Below are positions 27,871 through 36,099 of a DNA stretch of 64,000 bases, one piece after another. A program made the position numbers and the translations under genes. The stretch spans positions 372,001-436,000 of the forward strand of contig JAXLSZ010000004.1 in the NCBI GenBank assembly GCA_046330315.1, given 5' to 3'. Under the pieces are notes generated by a model. That model did not search any database and had not been told where the DNA came from. It worked only from the letters and a program-made list of their open reading frames with translations. The stretch is from JAXLSZ01 sp046330315 (lineage in GTDB: Bacteria; Actinomycetota; Thermoleophilia; Solirubrobacterales; 70-9). Numbering within the stretch: position 1 is the first letter of the stretch; the number at the start of each line of letters is the position of its first letter.

Positions 27871-28197
27871 ATGCCCAAGGTCAAGCTCCGCCGCTGCCCG
27901 TTCACCTTCGTCCACAATGGCCACCTCGACGCCTGCTGGCGGGTGCAGGAGGCGCTCGACGAGCAGGGGATTGACTACGAGGTCGTCAAGGAGCCGGTCT
28001 ACCCGCGGAGCCGGCGGAAGGAGCTGATCAGGGTCAGCGGTCAGCAGATGCTGCCGGTCATCGAGTTCGAGGACGGCTCCACCTACCGGGAGGAGTCCAA
28101 GGACATGGCCGAGACGATCAGGGCGGGGCGGCTGTTCTCGATGGCCTCCGGCGGCGGGGCGGAGGCGGGTTCAGCGGGGGCCACGGGCTCGGGCTGA
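27871..28197 (+). CDS. Glutaredoxin/GST N-terminal-like thioredoxin-fold protein
   Basis: The 108-aa protein resembles the N-terminal domain of glutathione S-transferases and glutaredoxins: a strand and helix (CPFTFVHNGHLDACWRVQEALDEQ), then IDYEVVKEPVYPRSRRKEL and the cis-Pro region MLPVIEFEDGSTYREES. Only one Cys is at the active-site position (CPFT), so a monothiol or non-redox role is likely. The Gly/Ala tail is disordered. A TAGGGT hexamer (27835) and a GAGGAAGGGG ribosome site precede the ATG. Confidence 0.72.
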   Translation: MPKVKLRRCPFTFVHNGHLDACWRVQEALDEQGIDYEVVKEPVYPRSRRKELIRVSGQQMLPVIEFEDGSTYREESKDMAETIRAGRLFSMASGGGAEAGSAGATGSG

Positions 28198-28274
28198 GCT
28201 GACGCGGCGGACGCCGGACCCCCAGCAGCGGCCCGATCGGCGCACAAGCGCACAGGCGAGGGGGATCAGGGCCT

Positions 28275-29165
28275 TCAGCCCGCCCGGGTGGCGCTGATGA
28301 TCCAGGTCGAGGCGGGCGCGACGACGCCGTCGGGCCCCTGGTCGAAGTCCTCGATCACCTCCCGGATCTCGCTCTCCAGGCGGGGGCGGAGCCTCTCGGC
28401 CTCGGTGCCGCTGAGGCGGATCAGCTCGGCGGCCGGGCCCAGGGCCATGTTGAAGGCGACGGCATGGTCGAGGTCGTGGCCGATTTTGATCGGCAGGTCG
28501 CAACGCTCCAGCGAGATCTCGTCGAAGCCCGCGATCCTGAGTTGCTCGCTGACCGTATCGGCGTCGGCCATCGAGAAGGGGCCGGGCCCGCAGGTGGGCT
28601 GGTCGGTCTCCTCGGGCTCCTCGAGATAGCGGTCGACGACCTGCTCGGCGCGGTGGACCCAGGGGTTGTCGAGCTTGCGCCGCCAGACCACGCCGACCAG
28701 CCGGCCGCCCGGGCGCAGAGAGGCGTGCACGTTTCGGAAGGCCGCGACCGGGTTCGCGAAAAACATGATCCCCATCCGCGAGAACGCGTAGTCGAACTGG
28801 CCGGGCAGCTCCATCACCTGGACGTCGCCGGCAAGGAAGCTGACCCTGGTGGCGCCGGCCCGCTCGGCCTCGGCGATCGAGGCGCGGACGAAGGGCTCGG
28901 AGACGTCTATCCCGACCGCCTCGCCACCCGGGGCGGCGAGCGCGGCGAGGCGCTGGGTCGTGTCGCCGAAACCGCAGCCGATGTCGAGGACCCGGTCGCC
29001 GTCGCGCGGCGGGTGGGCGCTCATCGCCCGCTCGCCGTGCCTGCCGAGACCGTCCACGACGAGATCGCGGTACTCCACGAAGCGCTCGAAGAGCACGCCG
29101 CTCCAGGCTTCGGTCGCCTCCTCGTTCTCGGCGGCGACGACCGGTCTGTCAGCGCTCGCCTCCAT
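28275..29165 (-). CDS. Class I SAM-dependent methyltransferase
   Basis: This roughly 296-aa protein has motif I VLDIGCGFGDTTQRLA (about 59-74), an acidic residue after strand 2 (GIDVSEP), motif II near FDYAFSRMGIMFF and motif III LRPGGRLVGVVW. It is in the UbiE/Coq5-like group; the substrate is unknown. The ATG at 29165 was chosen; an ATG 12 bases upstream is possible. It is divergent from the FAD oxidoreductase. Confidence 0.87.
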   Translation of the reverse strand: MEASADRPVVAAENEEATEAWSGVLFERFVEYRDLVVDGLGRHGERAMSAHPPRDGDRVLDIGCGFGDTTQRLAALAAPGGEAVGIDVSEPFVRASIAEAERAGATRVSFLAGDVQVMELPGQFDYAFSRMGIMFFANPVAAFRNVHASLRPGGRLVGVVWRRKLDNPWVHRAEQVVDRYLEEPEETDQPTCGPGPFSMADADTVSEQLRIAGFDEISLERCDLPIKIGHDLDHAVAFNMALGPAAELIRLSGTEAERLRPRLESEIREVIEDFDQGPDGVVAPASTWIISATRAG

Positions 29166-29258
29166 GGCTCCGATCATACGCTCGCCCCGGCCGGGTGCCA
29201 ACCGCTCGGCGGGCGGCCGCCCTGCCGCGGAGCCCGATCGTGCTGAAATACCGTCGCG

Positions 29259-30617
29259 GTGTTGTCCCTTCCCGAATCCCCCCTTTCGCTGTGGCTTGCC
29301 GAGTACGGGCCCTACGAGCCCGAGCAGCCGCTCAGCGGGGAGATCGAAGCGGACGTCGCGGTGATCGGCGGCGGGCTGACCGGAATGGCGACCGCGATCG
29401 CCCTGAAGCGGCAGGATCCCTCCCTGGAGGTGGCGGTCCTCGAGGCCCGCACGGTGGGCTACGGGGCCAGCGGGCGCAACGGGTCCTTCGCGATGACCGT
29501 GGTCGGGCTGGGGTTCTCGACAACCGCCCTGATCCGCGGCAAGGCCTTCCTCCGCAGCGCCCACTCCTACATGGAGCGCTGCGTGGACGAGCTCGAGGGC
29601 TTCATCGACTCCGAGGGCCTCGAGTGCGACAAGATCCGGCCGGGCTTCCTGAGGGTGGCGACGACGCCCGGCTACGTGAAGAGGCTGCGCAGGCAGGTCG
29701 AGCTGATGTCCTCCCTGGGGTTCGGGGGGATCAGCTGGATCGGCGCCGAGGAGACCCGCCGGATGGTCGATTCCGGCCGCTACCTGGGAGCGATGTGGGA
29801 GCCGCGGTTGGTGCTGGTCAACCCCGCCAGGCTGGTGCGCGAGGAGCGGCGGCTGGCGCTCGGCCTCGGAGTCCGGGTCCACGAGCACACGCCGGTGCTC
29901 GCAGTCGCCCGCGGCGAGGGCGCCCACCGGCTGCTCACCGCGCGGGGATCGGTGACCGCGGAACGGCTCGTCTTCGCGACCAACGCCTACTCGCACCTCT
30001 TCGGCGACCTCGGCCGCCTGCAGCAGCCCGCCTTCACCTACATGGTCGCCACCGCCCCTCTCGACGACTCCCAGCTCGGGCCGATCGGGTGGGAGGGGAG
30101 GCAGGGGCTGGAGGACGCCAGAAACCTCATCCACTACTACCGGCTGACCCCGGACCGCCGGATCGTGATCGGGGGAGGGCCGGTGGGCCTGGGCTCGGGC
30201 TCCAGGCTCGACCTCGACGCCAACGAGCGGGCCTGGCGGCACCTCGAGGACTACATCGGGTGGTTGTGGCCGCACCTGCGCGGCGTCGAGATCACCCACC
30301 GCTGGGGAGGCCCCTTCTCCGTGACCTTCGACCTGACCCCCTCGATGGGTTACGTCGGGGAGGATCGGAGCGCCGTCTACTCGCTGGGCTGCATCGGCCA
30401 TGGGGTCTCGATGAGCTACCTCAACGGGCGGGTCCTCGCCGAGATGCTGCTCGACGGCGGGGAGGGCCTCGCCGAGCAGTGCCCGTTCGTCGACCGCCGG
30501 GTCATCCCCTGGCCGCCGGAGCCCCTCGCGACCGCCGCAAAGTTCGCGCTGAGGGGCTACCTGCAGGCCGAGGACGCCGTGCACGAGGAATTGCTGCCCC
30601 GCCTGGCGGGCGGCTGA
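29259..30617 (+). CDS. FAD-dependent oxidoreductase (DAO family), second paralogue
   Basis: The 452-aa protein begins with SLWLAEYGPYEPEQPLSGE, then the FAD site VAVIGGGLTGMATAIALK (about 34-51) and GASGRNGSFAM (about 70), as in DadA/PuuB-like oxidases. The C-terminal GCIGHGVSMSYLNGRVLAE closes the flavin site. It is related in order and motifs to the 22.3 kb gene but clearly diverged. It probably oxidises an amine, amino acid or N-methyl compound. Start GTG; TACCGT lies 4 bases upstream. The DUF3089 gene follows after 21 bases. Confidence 0.87.
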   Translation: MLSLPESPLSLWLAEYGPYEPEQPLSGEIEADVAVIGGGLTGMATAIALKRQDPSLEVAVLEARTVGYGASGRNGSFAMTVVGLGFSTTALIRGKAFLRSAHSYMERCVDELEGFIDSEGLECDKIRPGFLRVATTPGYVKRLRRQVELMSSLGFGGISWIGAEETRRMVDSGRYLGAMWEPRLVLVNPARLVREERRLALGLGVRVHEHTPVLAVARGEGAHRLLTARGSVTAERLVFATNAYSHLFGDLGRLQQPAFTYMVATAPLDDSQLGPIGWEGRQGLEDARNLIHYYRLTPDRRIVIGGGPVGLGSGSRLDLDANERAWRHLEDYIGWLWPHLRGVEITHRWGGPFSVTFDLTPSMGYVGEDRSAVYSLGCIGHGVSMSYLNGRVLAEMLLDGGEGLAEQCPFVDRRVIPWPPEPLATAAKFALRGYLQAEDAVHEELLPRLAGG

Positions 30618-30626
30618 GATCTGATC

Positions 30627-30632
30627 TACGCT
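30627..30632 (+). promoter_or_regulatory. TANNNT -10 element, probable leaderless start
   Basis: TACGCT ends 6 bases before the GTG of the DUF3089 gene (30639). No Shine-Dalgarno sequence is present in the 21-base gap. Confidence 0.4.
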
Positions 30633-30638
30633 TGCTCC

Positions 30639-31736
30639 GTGGGCAGGGGCCTGCGCAGAATCCTACCGCCGGTCCTGGCCGCGATCGCCGCGGTCCCGGT
30701 GCTCGCTGTCGCGCCGGCCTCCGCGAAGCCGACCCATTGGCTCTGCCGCCCTGGGCTGGCCGAGAACCCCTGCCTCGCCGACATGACCGCGACCGTGGTC
30801 GGCGCGGCGGGCGGCACCCGGGTCGAGCATTCCAGGCCGGCGCGGCGTCCCGGGGTGGACTGCTTCTACGTCTACCCGACCGTGAGCGGCCAGCAGACGG
30901 TCAACGCCAACCTCCACATCGATCCCTCGGAGATCTCGATCGCCGAGGTCCAGGCGTCCCGCTTCTCGCAGGCCTGCCGCGTCTACGCGCCGATGTACCG
31001 CCAGCTCACCCTGAGGGCGATCTTCCACCCCGAGCTTCTCACCGCGGAGGCCGCGAACCGCGCCTACCTGGGGGTGAGGCAGGCCTGGCGCAACTACCTC
31101 GCGCACTACAACCGAGGCCGCGGCGTGGTGCTGATCGGCCACTCGCAGGGAACCAGGATGCTGACCAGGTTGGTCACCGAGGAGATCGACCCCCGTCCGG
31201 GGATGCGGCGGCTGCTGGTCTCGGCTTTGCTGATCGGCGGTCACGTCACGGTCGCCAAGGGCCGCGGGGTGGGTGGCAGCTTCCAGCATGTCGCCGCCTG
31301 TCGCACAGCGAGGCAGAACGCCTGCGTGGTCGCCTACTCAAGCTACGACTCCGAGCCCCCGCCCGACTCCCTCTTCGCCCGGGCCGGCGATCCCTTCGGC
31401 CAGGACGACGGCGACCCCGACAAGCTCGACGCCCTCTGCGTCAGCCCGCCGGCCCTGACCGGGGACGGGGAGGCGCTCGGGGCCTACTTCTCGACCGGCG
31501 GCGGGCCGACGCCCTGGGTGCGCTACCCGGACCTCTACTCCGGGCGCTGCGAGTCGGCCGACGGTGCCACCTGGCTGCAGATAGACCACAGCTCGATCCC
31601 CGGCGACACCCGCCCGATCGTCACGCCCTCCCTCGGCGCCGCCTGGGGGCTCCACCTCTACGACATCAACCTGGCGCTGGGGAACCTCGTCAAGCTGACC
31701 AAGCTCGAGGCCTCGGCCTACCTCTCCAGGCGCTAG
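30639..31736 (+). CDS. Secreted DUF3089 alpha/beta-hydrolase
   Basis: The 365-aa protein has a clear signal peptide (about 1-29, cleavage near ASA-KP). The DUF3089 family fold follows: DCFYVYPTVSG (about 74-84), YAPMYRQLT, nucleophile Ser169 in LIGHSQGTRML, and a late HLYDINLALGNL with a candidate catalytic His. Cysteines suggest disulfides. Family members are lipase/esterase-like and mostly uncharacterised; the substrate here is unknown. Confidence 0.85.
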   Translation: MGRGLRRILPPVLAAIAAVPVLAVAPASAKPTHWLCRPGLAENPCLADMTATVVGAAGGTRVEHSRPARRPGVDCFYVYPTVSGQQTVNANLHIDPSEISIAEVQASRFSQACRVYAPMYRQLTLRAIFHPELLTAEAANRAYLGVRQAWRNYLAHYNRGRGVVLIGHSQGTRMLTRLVTEEIDPRPGMRRLLVSALLIGGHVTVAKGRGVGGSFQHVAACRTARQNACVVAYSSYDSEPPPDSLFARAGDPFGQDDGDPDKLDALCVSPPALTGDGEALGAYFSTGGGPTPWVRYPDLYSGRCESADGATWLQIDHSSIPGDTRPIVTPSLGAAWGLHLYDINLALGNLVKLTKLEASAYLSRR

Positions 31737-31761
31737 CCGGGCGTTCCGCCGCCGGCGCGGC

Positions 31762-31767
31762 TAGGGT
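31762..31767 (+). promoter_or_regulatory. TAGGGT -10-like element
   Basis: TAGGGT ends 9 bases before the ATG at 31777; no ribosome-binding site is visible. It is one of a set of similar hexamers in the window. Confidence 0.35.
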
Positions 31768-31776
31768 GCCCGCGCA

Positions 31777-32229
31777 ATGGACGACCGCCGCGCGATCTGG
31801 ACTCTCGTTCTCGCCGGGCTGGCGTTCGTGGTCGCGGTCGTCGGGCTGCTGATCGCGATCGGCGCCAAGAACGGCAACACCAGCGACGCGGAGCTGGCCA
31901 ATGCCGTGCGGACCGAGATATCCAAGGACGTCCCGCAGCTGCGCGCCGCGCTCGCCTCGCAGAGCGAGGCCGTCGCGGCGGCGGGCGCGAGGCTGCGCCA
32001 GGCCGAGCGCGAGCAGAGGCGGCTGGCTGGCGGGCAGGCGGTCGATCGCGGCGACCTCAACAGGCTGAGCTCGCAGATCAAGGCCCTCCAGGGCGACGTC
32101 AACACCCTGACCAACGACGTCAACTCGCTGCAGAACGGCCAGGACCGCACCCGCAACAGCCTGGATACGCTGACCCGCCGGGTGAACCGCCTCGAGGACC
32201 AGGTGGCCAACCAGAAGCAGGGCAAGTAG
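31777..32229 (+). CDS. Membrane-anchored coiled-coil protein
   Basis: The 150-aa protein has an N-terminal transmembrane helix (about 8-29, VLAGLAFVVAVVGLLIAIGA) followed by about 110 residues of predicted coiled coil with heptad-like Leu/Val/Asn spacing (LNRLSSQIKALQGDVNTL and similar). By topology it is a single-pass protein with the coil outside the cell. No family is recognised; it could be a scaffold or envelope spacer. A Ser/Thr kinase gene follows 0.2 kb downstream. Confidence 0.68.
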   Translation: MDDRRAIWTLVLAGLAFVVAVVGLLIAIGAKNGNTSDAELANAVRTEISKDVPQLRAALASQSEAVAAAGARLRQAEREQRRLAGGQAVDRGDLNRLSSQIKALQGDVNTLTNDVNSLQNGQDRTRNSLDTLTRRVNRLEDQVANQKQGK

Positions 32230-32314
32230 CGAGCTTCGCGGCGCCGCCGCTCGCGCGGAGCCCGGCGCAACGCCGCTGCTAAAGGAGCCGCGAGGCCGGG
32301 CCGATCGCCTCGGC

Positions 32315-32419
32315 ATGATCGGCTTCATCGCACTGGGCGTAGTGATCCTGGTCTGGGTGCTGACCTGGGAGGCTCCCGAGCCCGCCGAGGATCGGCGCCC
32401 GCGGGTCCGCAGGCCCTGA
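32315..32419 (+). CDS. 34-aa single-span membrane peptide (uncertain)
   Basis: The short frame encodes MIGFIALGVVILVWVLTW, then an acidic and Arg-rich tail. It would be a small membrane peptide of the kind seen in actinobacteria. AAAGGAG occurs 28 bases upstream, which is too far to decide the start. Evidence is limited to composition. Confidence 0.3.
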   Translation: MIGFIALGVVILVWVLTWEAPEPAEDRRPRVRRP

Positions 32420-32441
32420 TCGCCTCCCGCCGCGCCGCGGC

Positions 32442-32447
32442 TAGGGT
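32442..32447 (+). promoter_or_regulatory. TAGGGT -10 element, probable leaderless kinase start
   Basis: TAGGGT ends 6 bases before ATG 32454 with no Shine-Dalgarno sequence, favouring this ATG over the in-frame TTG at 32448. Confidence 0.45.
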
Positions 32448-32453
32448 TTGGTC

Positions 32454-34100
32454 ATGTCCGACATCGGGCGCCTCTCTGAGCTTGGCGAGGGATCGGAGTT
32501 CGCCGGCTACCGCATCGAGCGATTGCTCGGAAAGGGCGGGATGGGGATCGTCTACCTCGCGGTCGAGCCCTCCCTCGAGCGCAGGGTCGCGCTGAAGCTG
32601 ATCGCCCCCGACGCCGCTTCGGAGAAGGTCTTCCGCGACCGCTTCGCCCACGAGTCGAAGATCGCCGCCTCGATCGAGCACCCCAACGTGGTGCCGATCT
32701 ACGCGGCCGGGGAGGAGCGGGGCGTCCCGTTCATAGCGATGCGCTACGTGACCGGGTCAGACCTCGCCCGCCGGCTGCGAGTGTCCGGCCGGCTCGATCC
32801 CGAGCACGGGGCCGCGCTGATCGGCCAGGTCGCCTCGGGACTCGACGCGATCCACGCCGCCGGCCTGGTGCACCGGGACGTGAAGCCGGCGAACGTCCTG
32901 CTCAGCGGGGCCGAGGGTGAGGAGCACGCCTACATCACCGACTTCGGCGTCGCCCGGAACGTCGCCTCGACCTCGGGGCTGACCCGCACCGGGCGCTTCG
33001 TCGGAACGCTGGACTACGTCGCTCCCGAGCAGATCCGGGGTCGCGAGGTGGACGCCCGCGCCGACGTCTACGCGCTCGGGTGCCTGCTCCACAAGACGCT
33101 GACCGGCGAGGTGCCGTTCCCCCGCGAGGGCGAGGCCGCGAGGCTCTACGCGCACCTCAACGACGACCCGCCGGCGCCCTCGCTGTTCGTTCCCCGCGTG
33201 CCCGCCGCCCTGGACGCGGTGGTGGCGCGCGCCATGTCGAAGGACCCCGACGACCGCTTCCCCTCGGCGGGCGACCTCGGTCGCGCCGCGCAGGCTGCGG
33301 TCGCCGGGCGCTCGGTGGGGGTGCCCGAGCGGACGGTCGCCACGGGCGCCGCCGCGACCCGCACCGCCGAGACGATCGTCGGCGATGACCCCGCCGGGGC
33401 CCCGCAGGGCGGGACCGCGAGCGCCACCCCCGGCGAGTCGATCCCGGCCGAGACCGAGGCGATTTCCCCCGCCCGGGGGACCCCCGGGCCCCCTCGGGGC
33501 GCCCGGGGCCGGGTTGGAGGGGGGCCGCGGCGGAGGAGGCTGGTCGCGGCCGGCGTGGGGGCCCTGGCCCTCGGTGGCGTTGCCGTCGCCCTGATCACGG
33601 GAGGAGGGGGCAACGGCTCGGGCGCGGGCGGCCAGACCAGGGCGGGCGCGGGTGGCCAGGGCGCCCGGCAGGGGGGGACCGGGGCCGGCTCCCAGGTCCA
33701 GCCGCTGCCAAGGGACGAGTTCGTCGCGAGGGTGGACGCCGCCTGCGTTGCCGCCCAGGAAAGCTTCACCGCCGCGAACCGGGACTTCAACAGCGGAGCG
33801 ACAGACGATCTCGGGTTCGCGAAGGTCAGGTTCGGGATCTCCAAGCGACAGCTCGCGGCGATGGAGCCGCTCCTCGAGCGGGCCCCCGTCTCGGTGCGGG
33901 GGACGTACCGTCAGTACGTGCAGGCGATCGGCCGGGTCCACTCCTACGACGCGGAGGCGCTGGATGCCGCCCGCAAGGGCGACGCGGCGGGGATCGACGC
34001 CGCGAACCAGAAGAACGCCGCCGAGGGAGAGGCCCGCTACAACCTGGCCCGCGACATCGGCCTGCGGGACTGCAGCACCAATCCGAACCCGAAGGCCTGA
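32454..34100 (+). CDS. Serine/threonine protein kinase, PknB-like, with extracytoplasmic domain
   Basis: This 548-aa receptor-type kinase has a cytoplasmic domain (about 19-285) with the glycine loop GKGGMGIVY, Lys48, the catalytic HRDVKPAN (Asp142), DFG Asp163 and APEQIRG. A Pro/Gly/Thr-rich juxtamembrane linker follows (about 290-360), then one transmembrane helix (about 365-382, VAAGVGALALGGVAVALITG). A Gly-rich spacer leads to an extracellular helical domain of about 125 residues (DEFVARVDAACVAAQESF to the end) with Cys residues. No PASTA repeats are present, so the sensed ligand differs from PknB. Confidence 0.9.
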   Translation: MSDIGRLSELGEGSEFAGYRIERLLGKGGMGIVYLAVEPSLERRVALKLIAPDAASEKVFRDRFAHESKIAASIEHPNVVPIYAAGEERGVPFIAMRYVTGSDLARRLRVSGRLDPEHGAALIGQVASGLDAIHAAGLVHRDVKPANVLLSGAEGEEHAYITDFGVARNVASTSGLTRTGRFVGTLDYVAPEQIRGREVDARADVYALGCLLHKTLTGEVPFPREGEAARLYAHLNDDPPAPSLFVPRVPAALDAVVARAMSKDPDDRFPSAGDLGRAAQAAVAGRSVGVPERTVATGAAATRTAETIVGDDPAGAPQGGTASATPGESIPAETEAISPARGTPGPPRGARGRVGGGPRRRRLVAAGVGALALGGVAVALITGGGGNGSGAGGQTRAGAGGQGARQGGTGAGSQVQPLPRDEFVARVDAACVAAQESFTAANRDFNSGATDDLGFAKVRFGISKRQLAAMEPLLERAPVSVRGTYRQYVQAIGRVHSYDAEALDAARKGDAAGIDAANQKNAAEGEARYNLARDIGLRDCSTNPNPKA

Positions 34101-34129
34101 GCCGAGGCGACCGCGGGCTCCAGGCTTCC

Positions 34130-34531
34130 TCAGCGGCGTGAGAGCCAGGCGAACCCGGCGGCCATCCCCAGGTTCGCGAGGCCGGCGAGCCGCAGCGCCG
34201 CACGCGCTCCGGGCCGGCTGAAGCCGGGGGAGGACGCCCAGACGGCGTCGGTGGCGATCTCGGTCGCGCGCAGCCAGGCGAGCGCCCACCAGTCCCGCTG
34301 GGCCCCGCGCCGGGCGGCCACCGCGTGTGCGGCGGCGAAGGTCAGCCAGATCGGGCCGCAGCGCCTGAAGAGCTGGGCGGTCTCGGGCGAGGGCTCGTCG
34401 TGCCCCAGCGCCCGCAGCGTCGCTCGCGGCGCGGCGAGGGCGGCGGTGCCCAGGGCGAGGTCGAAGGCGACCATGTTCCGGTTGGCGATCCGCAGCGACT
34501 CCTCGAGGTCCACGGGGCCATCCAACCACAC
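34130..34531 (-). CDS. Small hydrophobic hypothetical protein
   Basis: This 133-aa protein has about three or four hydrophobic helices (FDLALGTAALAAP, LTFAAAHAVAARR, LAGLANLGMAAGFAWL). It lacks an export signal distinct from the membrane helices. I do not recognise a family. It is convergent with the kinase and divergent from the RpiR-type regulator, with about 74 bases before the latter. Confidence 0.55.
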   Translation of the reverse strand: MWLDGPVDLEESLRIANRNMVAFDLALGTAALAAPRATLRALGHDEPSPETAQLFRRCGPIWLTFAAAHAVAARRGAQRDWWALAWLRATEIATDAVWASSPGFSRPGARAALRLAGLANLGMAAGFAWLSRR

Positions 34532-34605
34532 CGGCGGGGGCGAACGGCGGGGACCATCTGGGGACCGGGGAAGGGAAAGGCGCCGCCGGGGCGAATCTGA
34601 CGCCC

Positions 34606-35478
34606 GTGACGCGGACTGCGACCAAGACCGCCCGGGACCCCAGGAGCCTCTCCGCCTACATCACCGAGAGATTCGACGATTTCTCGCGATCGCAGAAGGA
34701 CGTCGCCCGCTACATCGTCGACCATCTCGACGAGGCGGCGTTCCTGACCGCCGAGGAGCTTGCCCGCCGGGCCAGCACCTCCTCCTCGACCGTGGTGCGC
34801 TTCTCCCAGGCGCTCGGGTTCGAGGGGTACCCCGAGCTCCAGCAGGCGGCGATCGAGGAGTACCGCAACACCGCCGCCGGCGCCAACGGTGTCTCGAAGA
34901 GCGGCTCCAAGGGCACCGGGCCCTTGTTCTCCTTCGATCACTCCGACTTCGAGGCGTCGCTGGGGGCCGACCACGCCAACCTCGAGGAGACCGCGCGCAA
35001 CCTGACCCGCGAGCAGATCGAGGCCTCGGTCTCGGCCCTGGCAACCGCCCACCGGGTGGTGATCGTCGGCGTCGATCAGATGGCCTTCTTCGCCAGCTAC
35101 CTGCGCCACATGCTCAGCCTGCTCGACATCAGGGCGGAGATCGTGGTCTCCACCGGCGGGGAGTCGCTGCAGCGCCTCGGGCGGATCGACGAGGACACCC
35201 TGATGATCGCCCTCTCCGCGGGCAGGGCCCACCCGCTGCTGCAGCGGGCGATGAAGCTCGCCGCCCACCGCCGGGCCCGCACCCTGGCGATCTCGGACGC
35301 GACCCTCTCGGAGATCTCCGAGCACGCCGAGCTCACCCTCTACTACTCGTCGAACAGCCCCTCCTACGCGCGCTCGAATACCGCGCTGATGGCGCTCGTG
35401 CAGGCGCTGGCGCACGGCGTCTTCTCGCGGGACGAGGCGGCCCACCGCGAGCGGATCCGCGCCTACAAGCTGAAGTAA
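34606..35478 (+). CDS. MurR/RpiR family transcriptional regulator
   Basis: The 290-aa protein has an N-terminal HTH_6 domain (about 15-90: FSRSQKDVARYIVDHLDEA, LARRASTSSSTVVRFSQALG). A C-terminal SIS sugar-phosphate-binding domain follows (about 125-260: VVIVGVDQMAFFASYLRHML, DTLMIALSAGRAHPLLQRAM). Such regulators respond to phosphosugars and control sugar or amino-sugar catabolism. No sugar operon is adjacent, so the target is unknown. The GTG start follows 74 bases of divergent spacer. Confidence 0.9.
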   Translation: MTRTATKTARDPRSLSAYITERFDDFSRSQKDVARYIVDHLDEAAFLTAEELARRASTSSSTVVRFSQALGFEGYPELQQAAIEEYRNTAAGANGVSKSGSKGTGPLFSFDHSDFEASLGADHANLEETARNLTREQIEASVSALATAHRVVIVGVDQMAFFASYLRHMLSLLDIRAEIVVSTGGESLQRLGRIDEDTLMIALSAGRAHPLLQRAMKLAAHRRARTLAISDATLSEISEHAELTLYYSSNSPSYARSNTALMALVQALAHGVFSRDEAAHRERIRAYKLK

Positions 35479-35508
35479 CGCCCCCAGATCCACCCATACC
35501 GAGCCAGC

Positions 35509-35537
35509 GAGGGGGCCCGCATCGTGCGGGCCCCCTC
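35509..35537. terminator. Bidirectional hairpin terminator
   Basis: A 13-bp perfect stem (35509-35521 with 35525-35537; GAGGGGGCCCGCA) with a 3-base TCG loop lies between the convergent RpiR-type gene and the membrane-protein gene. It is very GC-rich and lacks a long T-run, so it may end transcription from either side in the style common to high-GC actinobacteria. Confidence 0.7.
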
Positions 35538-35550
35538 CGCGTACGCCTGC

Positions 35551-35943
35551 CTAGGCCGGAAGCGACTCGCTCTCGCGTTGGAAGCGTGCCGAGTGCGAGG
35601 CAAGCGCCGATGAGGCGAGCGCGATGAACCCGGCCTCCAGCAGCAGCGAGACGATTCCCGACAGCTCCCACTCGCTCTCCTGGAAGCCGGGGAGCCCGAC
35701 GGTTCGCGAGGCGATGAAGCCAAGGGCCATCCCCGCGCAGAGCAGCTCGCCGAGCGCCCACCAGGTTGCCCGGTCCCGGGCCCACAGCGCCGCGGCGATC
35801 GCCACGGCGGCGATGCCGCCCAGCGCGAAGAGGACGCCGATGTAGGGCTGCTGCCCGAAGTACTCCGGGGTGAGCAACAGGTGGATCGCTCCCGCGGCGC
35901 CGATCGCTGCGGCGCCGACCCTCCTCCAGGTTCGGTCGATCAT
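35551..35943 (-). CDS. Four-helix membrane protein of unknown function
   Basis: The 130-aa protein has four hydrophobic segments (VGAAAIGAAGAIHLLL, IGVLFALGGIAAVAIAAAL, WWALGELLCAGMALGFIA, GIVSLLLEAGFIALASSAL) and short polar loops. It looks like a DoxX-like or DUF4345-like small membrane protein, but I cannot name the family. The ATG at 35943 is preceded by AAAGGAG at a good distance, one of the few clear Shine-Dalgarno sites here. It is transcribed away from pdxS. Confidence 0.6.
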   Translation of the reverse strand: MIDRTWRRVGAAAIGAAGAIHLLLTPEYFGQQPYIGVLFALGGIAAVAIAAALWARDRATWWALGELLCAGMALGFIASRTVGLPGFQESEWELSGIVSLLLEAGFIALASSALASHSARFQRESESLPA

Positions 35944-36087
35944 CGTTTCTCCTTTGGTTCTCACGGTTGAGCGGCGGATGGTCGGAGGCGGCGCTCAACC
36001 TCTCCTAACGGGAAGATGAGAAGCCTCTAATCGCGCCGCAGCGCACAAGGAGTCCCCAGCAGGCCCCGATCGGCGCCCCCGGCCATC

Positions 36088-36093
36088 TATATT
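36088..36093 (+). promoter_or_regulatory. TATATT -10 element, probable leaderless pdxS start
   Basis: TATATT, the most AT-rich hexamer in the region, ends 6 bases before the pdxS ATG (36100), and no Shine-Dalgarno sequence lies between. Confidence 0.55.
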
Positions 36094-36099
36094 GGGCCG